A stretch of 61,515 nucleotides of DNA from Photobacterium lutimaris (GCF_003025555.1 NZ_PYMH01000022.1:1-61515); one strand, 5' to 3'; shown: positions 33,731 to 44,012, numbered from the stretch's first letter. The notes: a model not told the origin generated them from the sequence alone. Translations and numbers: made by a program.

Positions 33731-34759
33731 ATGGCTGGAATGACTCTTGCTGATATAGCAACTAAGCTGGGTGCTGAACTTCGTGGTGATGGCACGGTAG
33801 TTATCGAATCTATTGCGGGAATGGCGACGGCCGGTGAAGGCCAGATCACTTTCCTGTCGAGCAGTAAATACCGTAAGCAGTTGGCAGAATGCCAAGCGGC
33901 GGCGGTGATGCTCAAAGAGGCTGATGCCGAAGGGTTCGAAGGCAATGCCCTGCTATTGGCTGACCCTTACCTAGGCTATGCCCTGGTAGCCCAACTGTTG
34001 GATACCACACCGGCTTGTGCGTCAGACATTGCACCGTCGGCCTATGTGGATCCAACGGCAGTACTGGGTGAGAACGTTGCTATTGGCCATAACGCCGTGA
34101 TCGAAGCCGGTGCATGCATTGGTGACAACGCCCAAATTGGTGCTGGTTGCTTCATTGGTAAAAATGCCCAGATAGGCGCAGGTACCAAGTTATGGGCCAA
34201 TGTCACGATTTACCACAATGTGGTATTGGGTGAGCAGTGTCTGGTGCAGTCGAGTACTGTGATTGGCGCAGATGGCTTCGGTTACGCGAATGATAAAGGC
34301 GAGTGGGTGAAAATCCCGCAGCTGGGCAGCGTACGCATCGGCAATCGCGTAGAAATCGGCGCATGTACTACTATTGACCGTGGTGCGCTTGACGATACGA
34401 TTATCGACGATAATGTGATTATCGATAACCAGATGCAAATCGCCCACAATGTGCAGATCGGATATGGTACGGCAATGGCGGGTGGTACTATTGTTGCCGG
34501 CAGTACCAAAATTGGCAAATACTGTATTATTGGTGGTGCATCAGTGCTTAATGGCCATATCGAGATCGCCGATGGCGTTACGATTACCGGCATGGGAATG
34601 GTGATGCGCAGCATTGAAGAGAAGGGGATGTACTCTTCCGGTATCCCGCTTCAGCCAAACAAAGAGTGGCGTAAGACCGCAGCTCGTACCATGAAAATCG
34701 ACGAGATGAACAAGCGTCTTAAAGCCGTTGAAAAGCAACTGGCAGAGAAAGGCGAATAA
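33731..34759 (+). CDS. lpxD: UDP-3-O-acylglucosamine N-acyltransferase LpxD
   Basis: LpxD adds the second acyl chain in lipid A synthesis. It has an N-terminal uridine-binding domain (AGMTLADIATKLGAEL) and a left-handed beta-helix of hexapeptide repeats (from about residue 105), including the catalytic-histidine region IAHNVQIGYG. I start at the ATG at 33731 (342 residues), with AAGG upstream. The next genes (fabZ, lpxA, lpxB) complete the canonical lipid A cluster. Confidence 0.95.
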   Translation: MAGMTLADIATKLGAELRGDGTVVIESIAGMATAGEGQITFLSSSKYRKQLAECQAAAVMLKEADAEGFEGNALLLADPYLGYALVAQLLDTTPACASDIAPSAYVDPTAVLGENVAIGHNAVIEAGACIGDNAQIGAGCFIGKNAQIGAGTKLWANVTIYHNVVLGEQCLVQSSTVIGADGFGYANDKGEWVKIPQLGSVRIGNRVEIGACTTIDRGALDDTIIDDNVIIDNQMQIAHNVQIGYGTAMAGGTIVAGSTKIGKYCIIGGASVLNGHIEIADGVTITGMGMVMRSIEEKGMYSSGIPLQPNKEWRKTAARTMKIDEMNKRLKAVEKQLAEKGE

Positions 34760-34853
34760 GGCCGGGTCAGTGACAACTTTAGCGGCCGGTTAGGCTGGTC
34801 GCTTTGCTTTTCTAGCACACCGTATTTTTAATATTTTAAACAGGAATTCAGTT

Positions 34854-35306
34854 TTGACTAGCGAAAATAAAACGCTGAATATCACGGAAATTCAAGAGCT
34901 TCTTCCGCATCGTTACCCGTTTTTGATGATTGACCGCGTAACGCATTACGAAGAAGGTAAAACCCTGACTGGCATTAAAAATGTGTCGGTAAACGAACCT
35001 CAGTTTACGGGCCACTTTCCGAAGATGCCTGTTTTCCCAGGCGTGATGATCCTCGAGGCAATGGCACAGGCTACTGGCTTGTTGGCATTCAAAACCTTCG
35101 GTGCGCCGGCGGAAAATGAGTTGTATTACTTTGCCAGCGTCGATAATGGTAAATTCCGTAAACCGGTAGTGCCTGGCGATCAGCTGGTTATCGAGGTTGA
35201 ATTCCTGAAGGAGCGCCGCGGTATTGCTATGTTTAATGGTGTAGCGAAAGTTGATGGCGAAGTGGTTTGTTCTGCTGAGCTCAAATGTGCAAGACGAGAG
35301 TTTTAA
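34854..35306 (+). CDS. fabZ: (3R)-hydroxyacyl-ACP dehydratase FabZ
   Basis: FabZ dehydrates 3-hydroxyacyl-ACP in fatty-acid elongation and competes with LpxA for 3-hydroxyacyl-ACP. It is a hot-dog fold of 150 residues. The catalytic histidine is in GHFPKMPVFPGVMILEAMAQ, with the glutamate at the start of the central helix. It begins with TTG (MTSENKTLNITEIQELLPHR), as E. coli fabZ also does, behind CAGGA. The stop TAA overlaps the lpxA ATG. Confidence 0.96.
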   Translation: MTSENKTLNITEIQELLPHRYPFLMIDRVTHYEEGKTLTGIKNVSVNEPQFTGHFPKMPVFPGVMILEAMAQATGLLAFKTFGAPAENELYYFASVDNGKFRKPVVPGDQLVIEVEFLKERRGIAMFNGVAKVDGEVVCSAELKCARREF

Positions 35307-36094
35307 TGATCCACGAAACTGCGCAGATTCACCCTTCGGCGGTGATCGAAGAAGGCGTTAAGATTGGCGCCAATGTTACGGTTGGTCCGTTTACCTATAT
35401 TGGCAAAGATGTCGAAATCGGTGATGGCAACGAGATCATGTCACATGTCGTGATCAAGGGCCCGACCAAGATCGGTAATGATAACCGTATTTTCCCGTAT
35501 GCGATTGTCGGCGAAGAGTGCCAAGACAAGAAGTATAATGGTGAGCCGACTCGCCTTGAAATTGGTGACCGCAATGTGATCCGCGAAAGCGTTCAGATCC
35601 ATCGTGGTACCATTCAGGATAAAGGCGTAACCATCGTAGGTAACGATAACCTGCTGTGTGTTAATGCCCATATTGCCCATGATGTTGTGGTCGGTGATCA
35701 TACCCACATAGGTAATAACTCTATTCTTGGTGGCCATGTGACGGTTGCGGATCATGCCGGTGTGATGGCACTGTCTGCTATCCACCCTTTCTGTACTGTC
35801 GGTGCCTTCAGCTATGTTGGTGGTTGTTCGGCCGTGGTTCAGGACGTCCCTCCATACGTACTGGCGCAGGGTAACCATGCGACCCCTTACGGCCTGAACT
35901 TGGTTGGCTTGCAGCGTAACGGCTTTGAGAAGAAAGAACTGCATGCGCTGCGTCGTGCCTACAAGGAAATCTACCGCTCAGGCAAGACCATGGAAGAAGT
36001 GAAGCCGGTTCTGGCTGAGATGGCCGAAGAGTGGCCGTCAGTCGGCCTGCTGCTTGATGCGCTGAACAATACCGAACGCGGAATTATTCGTTAA
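35306..36094 (+). CDS. lpxA: UDP-GlcNAc O-acyltransferase LpxA
   Basis: LpxA carries out the first step of lipid A synthesis. It is a hexapeptide-repeat beta-helix of 262 residues (MIHETAQIHPSAVIEEGVKIG) with the catalytic-histidine region NAHIAHDVVVGDH. The C-terminal helical domain (residues ~190-262) is intact. The ATG at 35306 overlaps the fabZ stop by one base, so the two are coupled. Confidence 0.96.
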   Translation: MIHETAQIHPSAVIEEGVKIGANVTVGPFTYIGKDVEIGDGNEIMSHVVIKGPTKIGNDNRIFPYAIVGEECQDKKYNGEPTRLEIGDRNVIRESVQIHRGTIQDKGVTIVGNDNLLCVNAHIAHDVVVGDHTHIGNNSILGGHVTVADHAGVMALSAIHPFCTVGAFSYVGGCSAVVQDVPPYVLAQGNHATPYGLNLVGLQRNGFEKKELHALRRAYKEIYRSGKTMEEVKPVLAEMAEEWPSVGLLLDALNNTERGIIR

Positions 36095-36095
36095 T

Positions 36096-37235
36096 ATGAC
36101 GAAGCCACTTCGAATAGGAATTGTCGCCGGGGAAATCTCCGGCGATATTTTAGGTGCCGGCTTTATGCAGGCGGTACGCGAGCAGTATCCGGATGCCGAA
36201 TTTGTCGGTATAGCCGGCCCGCGGATGCAGGCAGAAGGTTGCGAGACACTGTTCGACATGGAAGAACTGGCGGTAATGGGCATTGTCGAAGTGCTCGGTC
36301 GTCTGCCAAGGCTGTTCAAGGTCAAGGCTGAGCTGGTTAAGTATTTCACTGATAACCCGCCGGATGTCTTTGTTGGCATTGATGCGCCGGATTTCAATCT
36401 CCGCCTAGAGCGGAACCTCAAAGATGCCGGGATAAAAACCGTGCATTATGTCAGTCCGTCAGTCTGGGCGTGGCGCCAAAAACGTATCTTCAAAATTGAA
36501 GCCGCCACTAATTTGGTGCTGGCGTTCTTGCCGTTCGAGAAAGCTTTCTACGATAAATTTAATGTACCGTGTGAGTTCATTGGCCACACCATGGCCGATG
36601 CTATTCCGATGCAAACCGACCGGTTTGCCGCCCGCGAGCTGTTGGGGGTAGCGCAAGACAAGCGTTGGTTGGCGGTACTGCCGGGCAGCCGCGGTGGCGA
36701 GATGGAACTGCTGGCCCCACCGTTTATCGAAACCTGCAAGTTGCTCAAGGCCCAGCATCCTGATCTTGGCTTTATGGTGGCCTTGGTCAACCAGAAACGC
36801 CGGGACCAGTTTGAACAGGCATGGCGTGAAACTGCACCTGAACTTGACTTCGTGCTGGTGGATGATACCGCGCGTAACGTCATGATCGCTTCCGATGTGG
36901 TGTTACTGGCGTCCGGGACAGTAGCGCTGGAATGCATGTTGGTCAAAAGACCGATGGTGGTGGGTTACAAGGTCAAACCGTTGACGGCATGGCTTGCGAA
37001 GAAAATGCTCAAGACCAAGTATGTCTCGCTGGCCAATATTCTGGCCGATCGCGAACTGGTGCCTGAGCTGCTGCAGGATGACTGCACCCCAGAAAATCTG
37101 GCCACAGAAGTGAATCGCTTCCTGAGTGCTGATAATACCGAGCTGATGACCGAATTTGCCCGTCTGCACCAGCTGATCAAGTGTAATGCGGATCAGAAGG
37201 CGGCAGCGGCAGTCCTGCAACTAATTGATAAATAA
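36096..37235 (+). CDS. lpxB: lipid A disaccharide synthase LpxB
   Basis: LpxB joins UDP-diacylglucosamine and lipid X to give the lipid A disaccharide. It is a GT19-family glycosyltransferase of 379 residues. The GEISGDILGAGFMQAVR N-terminal motif and the LLASGTVALECMLVKRPMVV donor-binding motif are visible. It begins one base after the lpxA stop, so translation is almost certainly coupled. Confidence 0.95.
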   Translation: MTKPLRIGIVAGEISGDILGAGFMQAVREQYPDAEFVGIAGPRMQAEGCETLFDMEELAVMGIVEVLGRLPRLFKVKAELVKYFTDNPPDVFVGIDAPDFNLRLERNLKDAGIKTVHYVSPSVWAWRQKRIFKIEAATNLVLAFLPFEKAFYDKFNVPCEFIGHTMADAIPMQTDRFAARELLGVAQDKRWLAVLPGSRGGEMELLAPPFIETCKLLKAQHPDLGFMVALVNQKRRDQFEQAWRETAPELDFVLVDDTARNVMIASDVVLLASGTVALECMLVKRPMVVGYKVKPLTAWLAKKMLKTKYVSLANILADRELVPELLQDDCTPENLATEVNRFLSADNTELMTEFARLHQLIKCNADQKAAAAVLQLIDK

Positions 37236-37236
37236 A

Positions 37237-37842
37237 ATGAGCAAAGAACTAGAACCGTTTGAATATCCGCTGGCAACCTGTATTGCTGGTGTTGATGAAG
37301 TCGGCCGTGGTCCATTGGTGGGCGCAGTGGTTACCGCTGCGGTGATTTTGGATCCGGCCAATCCGATTGAAGGGCTGACCGACTCGAAGAAACTAAGCGA
37401 GAAGAAGCGTAACCTGCTGTTTGATGAAATCAAAGAGAAGGCGCTGGCTTGGTCATTAGGTCGTTGTGAGCCGGAAGAAATTGATCAGCTCAATATCTTA
37501 CAGGCAACCATGGTCGCAATGCAGCGGGCGGTGGCTGGACTTGCTGTTGAGCCTGACTTTGTGCTGGTGGATGGTAACCGTATTCCTGAGCTGCCGATGG
37601 CAGCGCAGGCGGTGGTGAAGGGCGATTTGCGGGTGGCTGAGATCAGTGCTGCCTCGATTCTGGCCAAAGTCACGCGTGATCGTGAGATGGAAGAGCTCGA
37701 TGCCGAATACCCGCAGTACGGTTTTGCCAAGCATAAAGGCTATCCGACCAAGGCGCATTTTGAAGCCTTATCCGAACACGGGGCGATTGAGCAGCACCGT
37801 AAGAGCTTCAAGCCGGTTAAGCGGATCCTCGGGCTCGACTGA
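37237..37842 (+). CDS. rnhB: ribonuclease HII
   Basis: RNase HII removes ribonucleotides from DNA and RNA-DNA hybrids. The signature GVDEVGRGPLVGAVV contains two of the catalytic acids, and DSKKLSEKKR and VDGNRIPEL follow. I use the ATG at 37237 (201 residues), just after the lpxB stop. A TTG 12 bp upstream overlaps lpxB. The protein length is standard. Confidence 0.94.
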   Translation: MSKELEPFEYPLATCIAGVDEVGRGPLVGAVVTAAVILDPANPIEGLTDSKKLSEKKRNLLFDEIKEKALAWSLGRCEPEEIDQLNILQATMVAMQRAVAGLAVEPDFVLVDGNRIPELPMAAQAVVKGDLRVAEISAASILAKVTRDREMEELDAEYPQYGFAKHKGYPTKAHFEALSEHGAIEQHRKSFKPVKRILGLD

Positions 37843-37854
37843 GTCTGTTTATCC

Positions 37855-37897
37855 TCAAATAGCCACAAGCGTCCCCGCTTTTTGGGCGGTTTGAGGT
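37855..37897 (+). other. inverted repeat after rnhB
   Basis: CCTCAAA and TTTGAGG flank an inner GC-rich CCCCGC/GGGCGG segment. It could be a processed 3' end of the lpx-rnhB message. There is no T-tract, so termination is not certain. Confidence 0.35.
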
Positions 37898-37976
37898 TAC
37901 TGGGTATATAATCTTGCCAAATCGCGGGTTTTTGCACCCCTTTAAAACACGCATCACTAAAAGGTGGTGATTAGAG

Positions 37977-38005
37977 TCAACAGCCCTGGTGCTTTGGGCT
38001 ATAAT
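37977..38005 (+). promoter_or_regulatory. candidate dnaE promoter
   Basis: TATAAT (38000-38005) with TCAACA (37977-37982) at 17-bp spacing, 40 bp before the dnaE ATG. A second TATAAT-like box lies near 37903. Both are in the 202-bp rnhB-dnaE gap. Confidence 0.5.
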
Positions 38006-38044
38006 CACCGTCTTGTTTTTTGAACAACTCTATTCTGGTTAGTC

Positions 38045-41000
38045 ATGGCTGAACCTCGTTTTATTCATCTTCGTGTCCACAGTGACTTCTCTATGGTTGA
38101 TGGCCTGTCCAAAGTACCGCCGCTGGTGAAAACCGTGGCCGGGATGGGCATGCCCGCAATGGCGCTGACGGACTTTACCAACCTGTGTGGCTTGGTGAAA
38201 TTCTACTTTGCGGCCCAAGGCGCCGGCATGAAGCCGATCATCGGTGCGGACTTCAAGGTAATGTCCGATGAGATGGGCGAGGAGCTGTGTGACTTGACGG
38301 TACTGGCTGCCGACAATGACGGTTACCAGAACCTGACCATGCTGATTTCTAAGGCTTACCAGCGCGGCCATGTCCAGCACCTTCCGGTGATGGATAAAGA
38401 GTGGTTGGTGGAGCACAAGAAAGGCCTGATCTTGCTGTCGGGCGGTAAAACGGGTGATGTGGGTAAAGCGCTACTTAAAGGTAACCAGCAATTGGTCACC
38501 AAGTGTGTGGATTTCTACCAGCAGCATTTCCCTGATGCCTATTACCTCGAACTAGTCCGTACCGGTCGTGCTGACGAAGAGGCCTATTTGCACTTTGCCA
38601 TTGAACTTGCCGAGAACGTAGATTTACCCGTCGTGGCAACCAATGATGTGCGTTTTATCAACCCAGACCAATTCGATGCCCATGAAATCCGGGTCGCCAT
38701 CCATGATGGTTACACCATGGTCGATCCTAACCGACCTAAGCTATACAGCGCCCAGCAATACCTGCGCAGCGAAGACGAAATGTGTGAGTTGTTCTCTGAC
38801 ATTCCGGAAGCGCTAGAAAACAGCGTAGAGATAGCTAAGCGCTGTAACGTCACGGTTCGTCTTGGTGAATACTTTCTGCCGAACTTCCCAACGGGCGATA
38901 TGACCATCGAAGATTTCTTGGTTAAGGAATCGGAGAAAGGGTTGGAGCGCCGTTTGGCGTTCCTGTTCCCGGATGAAGAGGAGCGTGCCAAGCGTCGTCC
39001 GGAATATGACGAGCGTTTGGATATCGAGCTGAAGGTTATTAACCAGATGGGGTTCCCGGGTTACTTCTTGATCGTCATGGAGTTTATCCAGTGGTCGAAG
39101 GATAACGGGGTGCCAGTTGGCCCGGGCCGTGGTTCGGGTGCGGGCTCCCTTGTGGCCTATGCGCTCGACATCACCGATCTTGACCCGCTAGAGTTTGACC
39201 TCCTGTTCGAACGTTTCCTTAACCCGGAACGTGTATCGATGCCCGATTTCGATATCGACTTCTGTATGGATAAGCGTGATCAGGTTATTGATCACGTGGC
39301 AGAGATGTATGGTCGCGATGCGGTATCTCAGATCATCACCTTCGGTACCATGGCAGCGAAAGCGGTTATTCGTGACGTTGGCCGCGTACTGGGCCACCCT
39401 TACGGTTTTGTTGATCGGATCTCTAAGCTGGTACCTGCCGAACCAGGGATGACCTTGGCCAAGGCATTCGAAGCCGAGCCGCAACTACCGCAGGTCTATG
39501 AAGCTGATGAAGAAGTCAAAGATCTGATCGACATGTGTCGCATCCTCGAGGGTGTGACCCGAAATGCAGGTAAACACGCTGGTGGTGTTGTTATTTCACC
39601 GACCACGATCACCGACTTTGCCCCGCTGTACTGCGATGCGGAGGGGGCCAACCCGGTTACCCAGTTCGACAAGAATGACGTGGAAACCGCCGGTCTGGTC
39701 AAGTTCGACTTCTTGGGCCTGCGTACCCTGACGATCATCGACTGGGCATTGGGGATGATCAACCCACGCCTGAAGGAGCAAGGGAAAGAGCCGGTCAATA
39801 TTGCCGCGATTCCGATGGACGATGCTAAGTCGTTCGCGATGTTGCAGCGTTCCGAGTCCACGGCGGTATTCCAGCTGGAATCTCGCGGGATGAAAGACTT
39901 GATCAAACGCCTACAACCCGACAGCTTCGAAGATATGATCGCACTGGTTGCCCTGTTCCGTCCGGGACCGCTGCAATCGGGCATGGTAGATAACTTCATT
40001 GACCGTAAGCACGGCCGAGAAGAAGTCTCTTACCCGGATGCGACTTGGCAACACGAATCATTGAAAGAGATACTGGAACCGACCTACGGCATCATTCTCT
40101 ATCAAGAACAGGTGATGCAGATCGCCCAGGTCTTGTCTGGTTATACCCTGGGTGGCGCAGATATGTTGCGTCGTGCAATGGGTAAGAAAAAGCCGGAAGA
40201 GATGGCCAAGCAGCGTGCCACCTTTGAAGAAGGGGCGGTAAAGAACGGCGTTGACGGCGAGTTGGCGATGAAGATCTTCGACTTGGTAGAAAAATTCGCC
40301 GGCTATGGTTTCAACAAATCCCACTCCGCAGCCTACGCTCTGGTGTCGTACCAGACGCTTTGGCTGAAGGCGCATTACCCCGCCGAGTTCATGGCGGCGG
40401 TAATGACCGCCGATATGGATAACACCGACAAGATTGTCGGCTTGGTGGATGAATGCCACCGAATGAAGATCACCTTGCTGCCACCGGATGTCAACAAGGG
40501 TCTTTACCGTTTCAATGTCGATGACAAAGGTGCCATCGTGTATGGTATCGGTGCGGTGAAGGGGGTAGGTGAAGGCCCGATCGAAAATATTATTGCCGCA
40601 CGTGAAAAGGGTGGCCACTTTAAGGACCTGTTTGATTTTTGTGCCCGAATTGACACCAAAAAAGTGAACAAGCGGGTACTGGAGAAACTGATCAAATCCG
40701 GTGCGATGGACCGCCTTGGTCCAAACCGGGCAGCGATGATGGCGACACTTGATGATGCCATCCGAGCGGCTAGCCAGCATCACCAGGCCGAAGCGTTCGG
40801 CCAGGCCGATATGTTCGGGGTACTGACCGCGGCACCGGAGGAAGTGGAGCATGCATATGCCAATATTCCGGAATGGCCAGATAAAGTGTGGCTGGAAGGG
40901 GAGCGCGAGACGCTGGGCCTATACCTGACAGGCCACCCGATCAATGCCTACGTCTCAGAGCTCAAGCACTATACGACCTGGCGCTTGAAAGATGCCCACC

Positions 41001-41524
41001 CGACTGGACGTGACAAAGTGGTGAGCGTTGCCGGCTTGGTGATCGGTGCCCGGGTGATGACCACCAAGCGGGGGAGCCGGATAGGTATTTTGACCCTTGA
41101 TGACCGCAGTGGCCGAATGGAAGTGATGTTATTCTCTGAAGCCTTGGAACGTCACTTGGATCTTATTGAAAAAGATAAAATTCTGGTTGTATCTGGACAG
41201 GTCAGCTTTGATGATTTCAATGGCGGCCTTAAAATGTCGGCCCGGGAAGTGCTAGATATCGCAGATGCGAGAGAAAAGCACCTACGCGGTCTTGCCATCT
41301 CGGTAACAGAGAGGCAAATTGATGAACAGTTTTTTGAACGTTTCAGCAAAGTGCTGGAACCGCACCGGGCAGGTACCGTACCTGTCAATGTGTATTATCA
41401 GCGCTCGAATGCTCGCGCCAAACTGACTCTGGGAACGGAGTGGCGTGTTACCCCGGCAGATCAATTAATTTCTGATCTTAAAATATTGCTGGGTGATAAG
41501 CAGGTTGAGCTTGAGTTTAATTAA
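38045..41524 (+). CDS. dnaE: DNA polymerase III alpha subunit
   Basis: DnaE is the replicative polymerase subunit. It has 1159 residues, standard for the proteobacterial type. An N-terminal PHP domain (FIHLRVHSDFSMVDG) is followed by the C-family polymerase palm with the acidic catalytic motif MPDFDIDFCMD near residue 400, a fingers and thumb region, and a C-terminal OB-fold domain. It is located between rnhB and accA, the conserved gammaproteobacterial order. Confidence 0.97.
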   Translation: MAEPRFIHLRVHSDFSMVDGLSKVPPLVKTVAGMGMPAMALTDFTNLCGLVKFYFAAQGAGMKPIIGADFKVMSDEMGEELCDLTVLAADNDGYQNLTMLISKAYQRGHVQHLPVMDKEWLVEHKKGLILLSGGKTGDVGKALLKGNQQLVTKCVDFYQQHFPDAYYLELVRTGRADEEAYLHFAIELAENVDLPVVATNDVRFINPDQFDAHEIRVAIHDGYTMVDPNRPKLYSAQQYLRSEDEMCELFSDIPEALENSVEIAKRCNVTVRLGEYFLPNFPTGDMTIEDFLVKESEKGLERRLAFLFPDEEERAKRRPEYDERLDIELKVINQMGFPGYFLIVMEFIQWSKDNGVPVGPGRGSGAGSLVAYALDITDLDPLEFDLLFERFLNPERVSMPDFDIDFCMDKRDQVIDHVAEMYGRDAVSQIITFGTMAAKAVIRDVGRVLGHPYGFVDRISKLVPAEPGMTLAKAFEAEPQLPQVYEADEEVKDLIDMCRILEGVTRNAGKHAGGVVISPTTITDFAPLYCDAEGANPVTQFDKNDVETAGLVKFDFLGLRTLTIIDWALGMINPRLKEQGKEPVNIAAIPMDDAKSFAMLQRSESTAVFQLESRGMKDLIKRLQPDSFEDMIALVALFRPGPLQSGMVDNFIDRKHGREEVSYPDATWQHESLKEILEPTYGIILYQEQVMQIAQVLSGYTLGGADMLRRAMGKKKPEEMAKQRATFEEGAVKNGVDGELAMKIFDLVEKFAGYGFNKSHSAAYALVSYQTLWLKAHYPAEFMAAVMTADMDNTDKIVGLVDECHRMKITLLPPDVNKGLYRFNVDDKGAIVYGIGAVKGVGEGPIENIIAAREKGGHFKDLFDFCARIDTKKVNKRVLEKLIKSGAMDRLGPNRAAMMATLDDAIRAASQHHQAEAFGQADMFGVLTAAPEEVEHAYANIPEWPDKVWLEGERETLGLYLTGHPINAYVSELKHYTTWRLKDAHPTGRDKVVSVAGLVIGARVMTTKRGSRIGILTLDDRSGRMEVMLFSEALERHLDLIEKDKILVVSGQVSFDDFNGGLKMSAREVLDIADAREKHLRGLAISVTERQIDEQFFERFSKVLEPHRAGTVPVNVYYQRSNARAKLTLGTEWRVTPADQLISDLKILLGDKQVELEFN

Positions 41525-41585
41525 AATAGCCCATAGTTATCAGTAATAGACGACTGACAATTATGAGCAAAAGGACTGAATTGGT

Positions 41586-42545
41586 ATGAGCCTTAACTTC
41601 CTTGAGTTTGAACAACCGATTGCTGAACTAGAAGCAAAAATTGAAGCACTGCGTGATGTTTCTCGCCGTGATGAGTCTGAATCGGTTGATTTGGATAAAG
41701 AGATTGAGCAGCTTGAAAAGAAGAGCCTAGAGCTGACCAAAAAGATTTTTGGCGATCTAGGTGCATGGCAAGTCGCTCAGCTGGCACGCCACCCACAGCG
41801 TCCATATACGTTTGACTATGTGGAGCATATGCTTACTGAGTTCGATGAACTGGCGGGTGATCGCGCGTTTGCGGATGACAAAGCTCTTGTTGGCGGTATC
41901 GCCCGTCTGGACGGTCGCCCGGTAATGGTGATTGGCCACCAGAAAGGCCGCGAGACCAAAGAAAAGGTATTGCGTAACTTTGGTATGCCAAAGCCGGAAG
42001 GTTATCGTAAAGCCCTTCGCCTGATGAAAATGGCCGAGCGTTTCAAGATGCCTATCATTACCTTCATCGATACTGCGGGTGCTTACCCTGGTGTTGGCGC
42101 TGAAGAGCGCGGCCAATCGGAAGCGATTGCAACGAACTTGAAAGAGATGGCTGGCCTGACGGTGCCGGTGATCTGTAACGTTGTGGGTGAAGGTGGTTCA
42201 GGTGGTGCATTGGCAATTGGTGTCGGTGACTGTGTCAACATGCTGCAATACTCAACGTACTCGGTGATCTCACCGGAAGGTTGTGCATCTATTCTATGGC
42301 GTGATTCTGACAAGGCACCGCAGGCTGCAGAAGCGATGGGAATGACGGCAGAGCGCCTGAAAGAACTTGAGCTTATCGACAACATCATCGAAGAGCCGCT
42401 AGGTGGTGCACACCGCAATGTACCTCAAATCTCGGGGTCTTTGAAAAAGCAAATTCTGGCGACCCTAGAAGAGCTTGATCAACTTGATACCGATGCACTG
42501 CTTGAGCGTCGTTACCAGCGTTTGATGAGCTACGGTTACTGCTAA
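41586..42545 (+). CDS. accA: acetyl-CoA carboxylase carboxyltransferase alpha subunit
   Basis: AccA, with AccD, transfers carboxyl from biotin to acetyl-CoA, making malonyl-CoA for fatty-acid synthesis. It has 319 residues. The N-terminus MSLNFLEFEQPIAELEAKIE and the crotonase-fold motifs GEGGSGGALAIGVGD and YSVISPEGCASILW are seen. It follows dnaE by 61 bp and ends at a strong terminator. Confidence 0.97.
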   Translation: MSLNFLEFEQPIAELEAKIEALRDVSRRDESESVDLDKEIEQLEKKSLELTKKIFGDLGAWQVAQLARHPQRPYTFDYVEHMLTEFDELAGDRAFADDKALVGGIARLDGRPVMVIGHQKGRETKEKVLRNFGMPKPEGYRKALRLMKMAERFKMPIITFIDTAGAYPGVGAEERGQSEAIATNLKEMAGLTVPVICNVVGEGGSGGALAIGVGDCVNMLQYSTYSVISPEGCASILWRDSDKAPQAAEAMGMTAERLKELELIDNIIEEPLGGAHRNVPQISGSLKKQILATLEELDQLDTDALLERRYQRLMSYGYC

Positions 42546-42588
42546 TCAGCACGGTATGCCGATAATATTGGCAATATATTGCATCTAA

Positions 42589-42619
42589 CGGGTCAGCCTT
42601 TGGGCTGGCCCGTTTTTTT
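42589..42619 (+). terminator. terminator after accA
   Basis: A CGGGTCAGCC/GGCTGGCCCG hairpin with T7, ending the lpx-dnaE-accA block. Confidence 0.88.
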
Positions 42620-42689
42620 GTTCAGTACTCCCCCGCTGCAGCAGTGTAGGAGGTATACTTTCGCAGTGTGTTAATTAGGATGTTGCTCA

Positions 42690-44012
42690 ATGCTTTATGC
42701 CCATTTAGAAGCCTATCTTGCTGCTACGGTCGCAAAGCCGGCCCGATTTGTCCTGGCCCTCAGTGGCGGGCTGGATTCACGGGTGCTGCTCCATCTCATG
42801 GGGCGTTATCTTCAGGCTCATCCAGAAGCGGGCTGTAAGGCTGTGCATGTCCACCACGGTCTGAGTCCCCATGCCGACTGTTGGGCTGAGCGTTGTGCTG
42901 CCTGGGCTGCTGAGGCGGGAATTATGATTGAAATCGAGCGGGTCTCGCTGGTACTGGGAAAGCGCATGAGTGTGGAGCAGCAGGCAAGAGATGCCCGCTA
43001 TGCGGCCCTGCAAACCCATATCGGCCCGGGGGATGTATTGCTGACAGCCCAGCATGCCGATGATCAGCTGGAAACGGTTTTGCTGGCTCTGAAAAGGGGC
43101 AGTGGTCCCGCAGGGCTATCGGCAATGCCGCAGCGGATGGCGTTTGCTTCAGGTTGGCATCTCCGACCTTTGCTTGAGTACCCCCGGGCTGCCATTGAAC
43201 AGTATGCCAGCGAGCATCACCTTGATTGGGTTGAGGATGAGAGCAACAGTGACGAGCGGTACGACCGCAACTTCCTGCGTCACCAGATCACCCCGTTGTT
43301 GCATGGCCGCTGGCCGGGGATCCGCAAGGCGGTTGCCCGCAGTGCCGCTTTATGCGGTGAGCAGGAGGCTTTGCTGCAGGAACTGCTGGCAGATCAGCTC
43401 AGTGAGGCTATCTCAGCCGATCAAAGTTTGGATATCGCCGGTCTGCATCCTGACAAGCCGGGTAGCGAGCGGCGAGGCAAGGCGCTACTGCGCTATTGGC
43501 TTGCTGAGGTTGGCGTGAAAATGCCCTCACAGGCCCAGTTGGAGCAGGTGTGGCATTCTGTGTTATTGGCTAAACCGGATGCTAATCCCAAGGTGTGCTG
43601 GGGGGAGGTGGAAGTACGCCGGTTCAGGCAGCGCTTGTATGTTGTCCAGCCTTGGCCGGATGTCTCCAGTTCAATTTTGCCGGCGGTCTTAAACGAAGCC
43701 TGCTCGTTGCCCTCGTCACTGGGATCATTGCTGCTAGCTGAGTCGAAAGACGGTCAATTACGCTTACCGCAGCATGACGAGCCGATTTCCGTGCGCTTCG
43801 AGCCTGCCGGGCTGGAAGTCCAGCCCGTTGGCCGGGTGGGTAAGCGCAAGTTGAAAAAGCTGTTTCAGGAGTACGGGGTGCCGAGCTGGCAACGACGCCG
43901 AACGCCCTTGATTTTCTATGGCGAAGAGCTGGCCGCGGTAGCCGGATTGTTTGTTGTTAAAGCATTTGCCGGTAAGGAGTGTGACCTGACATGGCACTAC
44001 GAGCAGGAATAA
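42690..44012 (+). CDS. tilS: tRNA(Ile)-lysidine synthetase TilS
   Basis: TilS modifies C34 of tRNA-Ile2 to lysidine, changing codon and amino-acid identity. The ATP PP-loop motif ALSGGLDSRVLL is at residues 24-35. The protein has 440 residues, with a C-terminal domain typical of the long TilS type (RKLKKLFQEYGVPSWQRR). tilS follows accA in E. coli as well. Confidence 0.95.
   Translation: MLYAHLEAYLAATVAKPARFVLALSGGLDSRVLLHLMGRYLQAHPEAGCKAVHVHHGLSPHADCWAERCAAWAAEAGIMIEIERVSLVLGKRMSVEQQARDARYAALQTHIGPGDVLLTAQHADDQLETVLLALKRGSGPAGLSAMPQRMAFASGWHLRPLLEYPRAAIEQYASEHHLDWVEDESNSDERYDRNFLRHQITPLLHGRWPGIRKAVARSAALCGEQEALLQELLADQLSEAISADQSLDIAGLHPDKPGSERRGKALLRYWLAEVGVKMPSQAQLEQVWHSVLLAKPDANPKVCWGEVEVRRFRQRLYVVQPWPDVSSSILPAVLNEACSLPSSLGSLLLAESKDGQLRLPQHDEPISVRFEPAGLEVQPVGRVGKRKLKKLFQEYGVPSWQRRRTPLIFYGEELAAVAGLFVVKAFAGKECDLTWHYEQE

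Noticed and set aside
40058..40852. Minus-strand 264-codon open frame inside dnaE
   Set aside because: It is fully inside the conserved polymerase gene and is antisense, with no recognisable protein.
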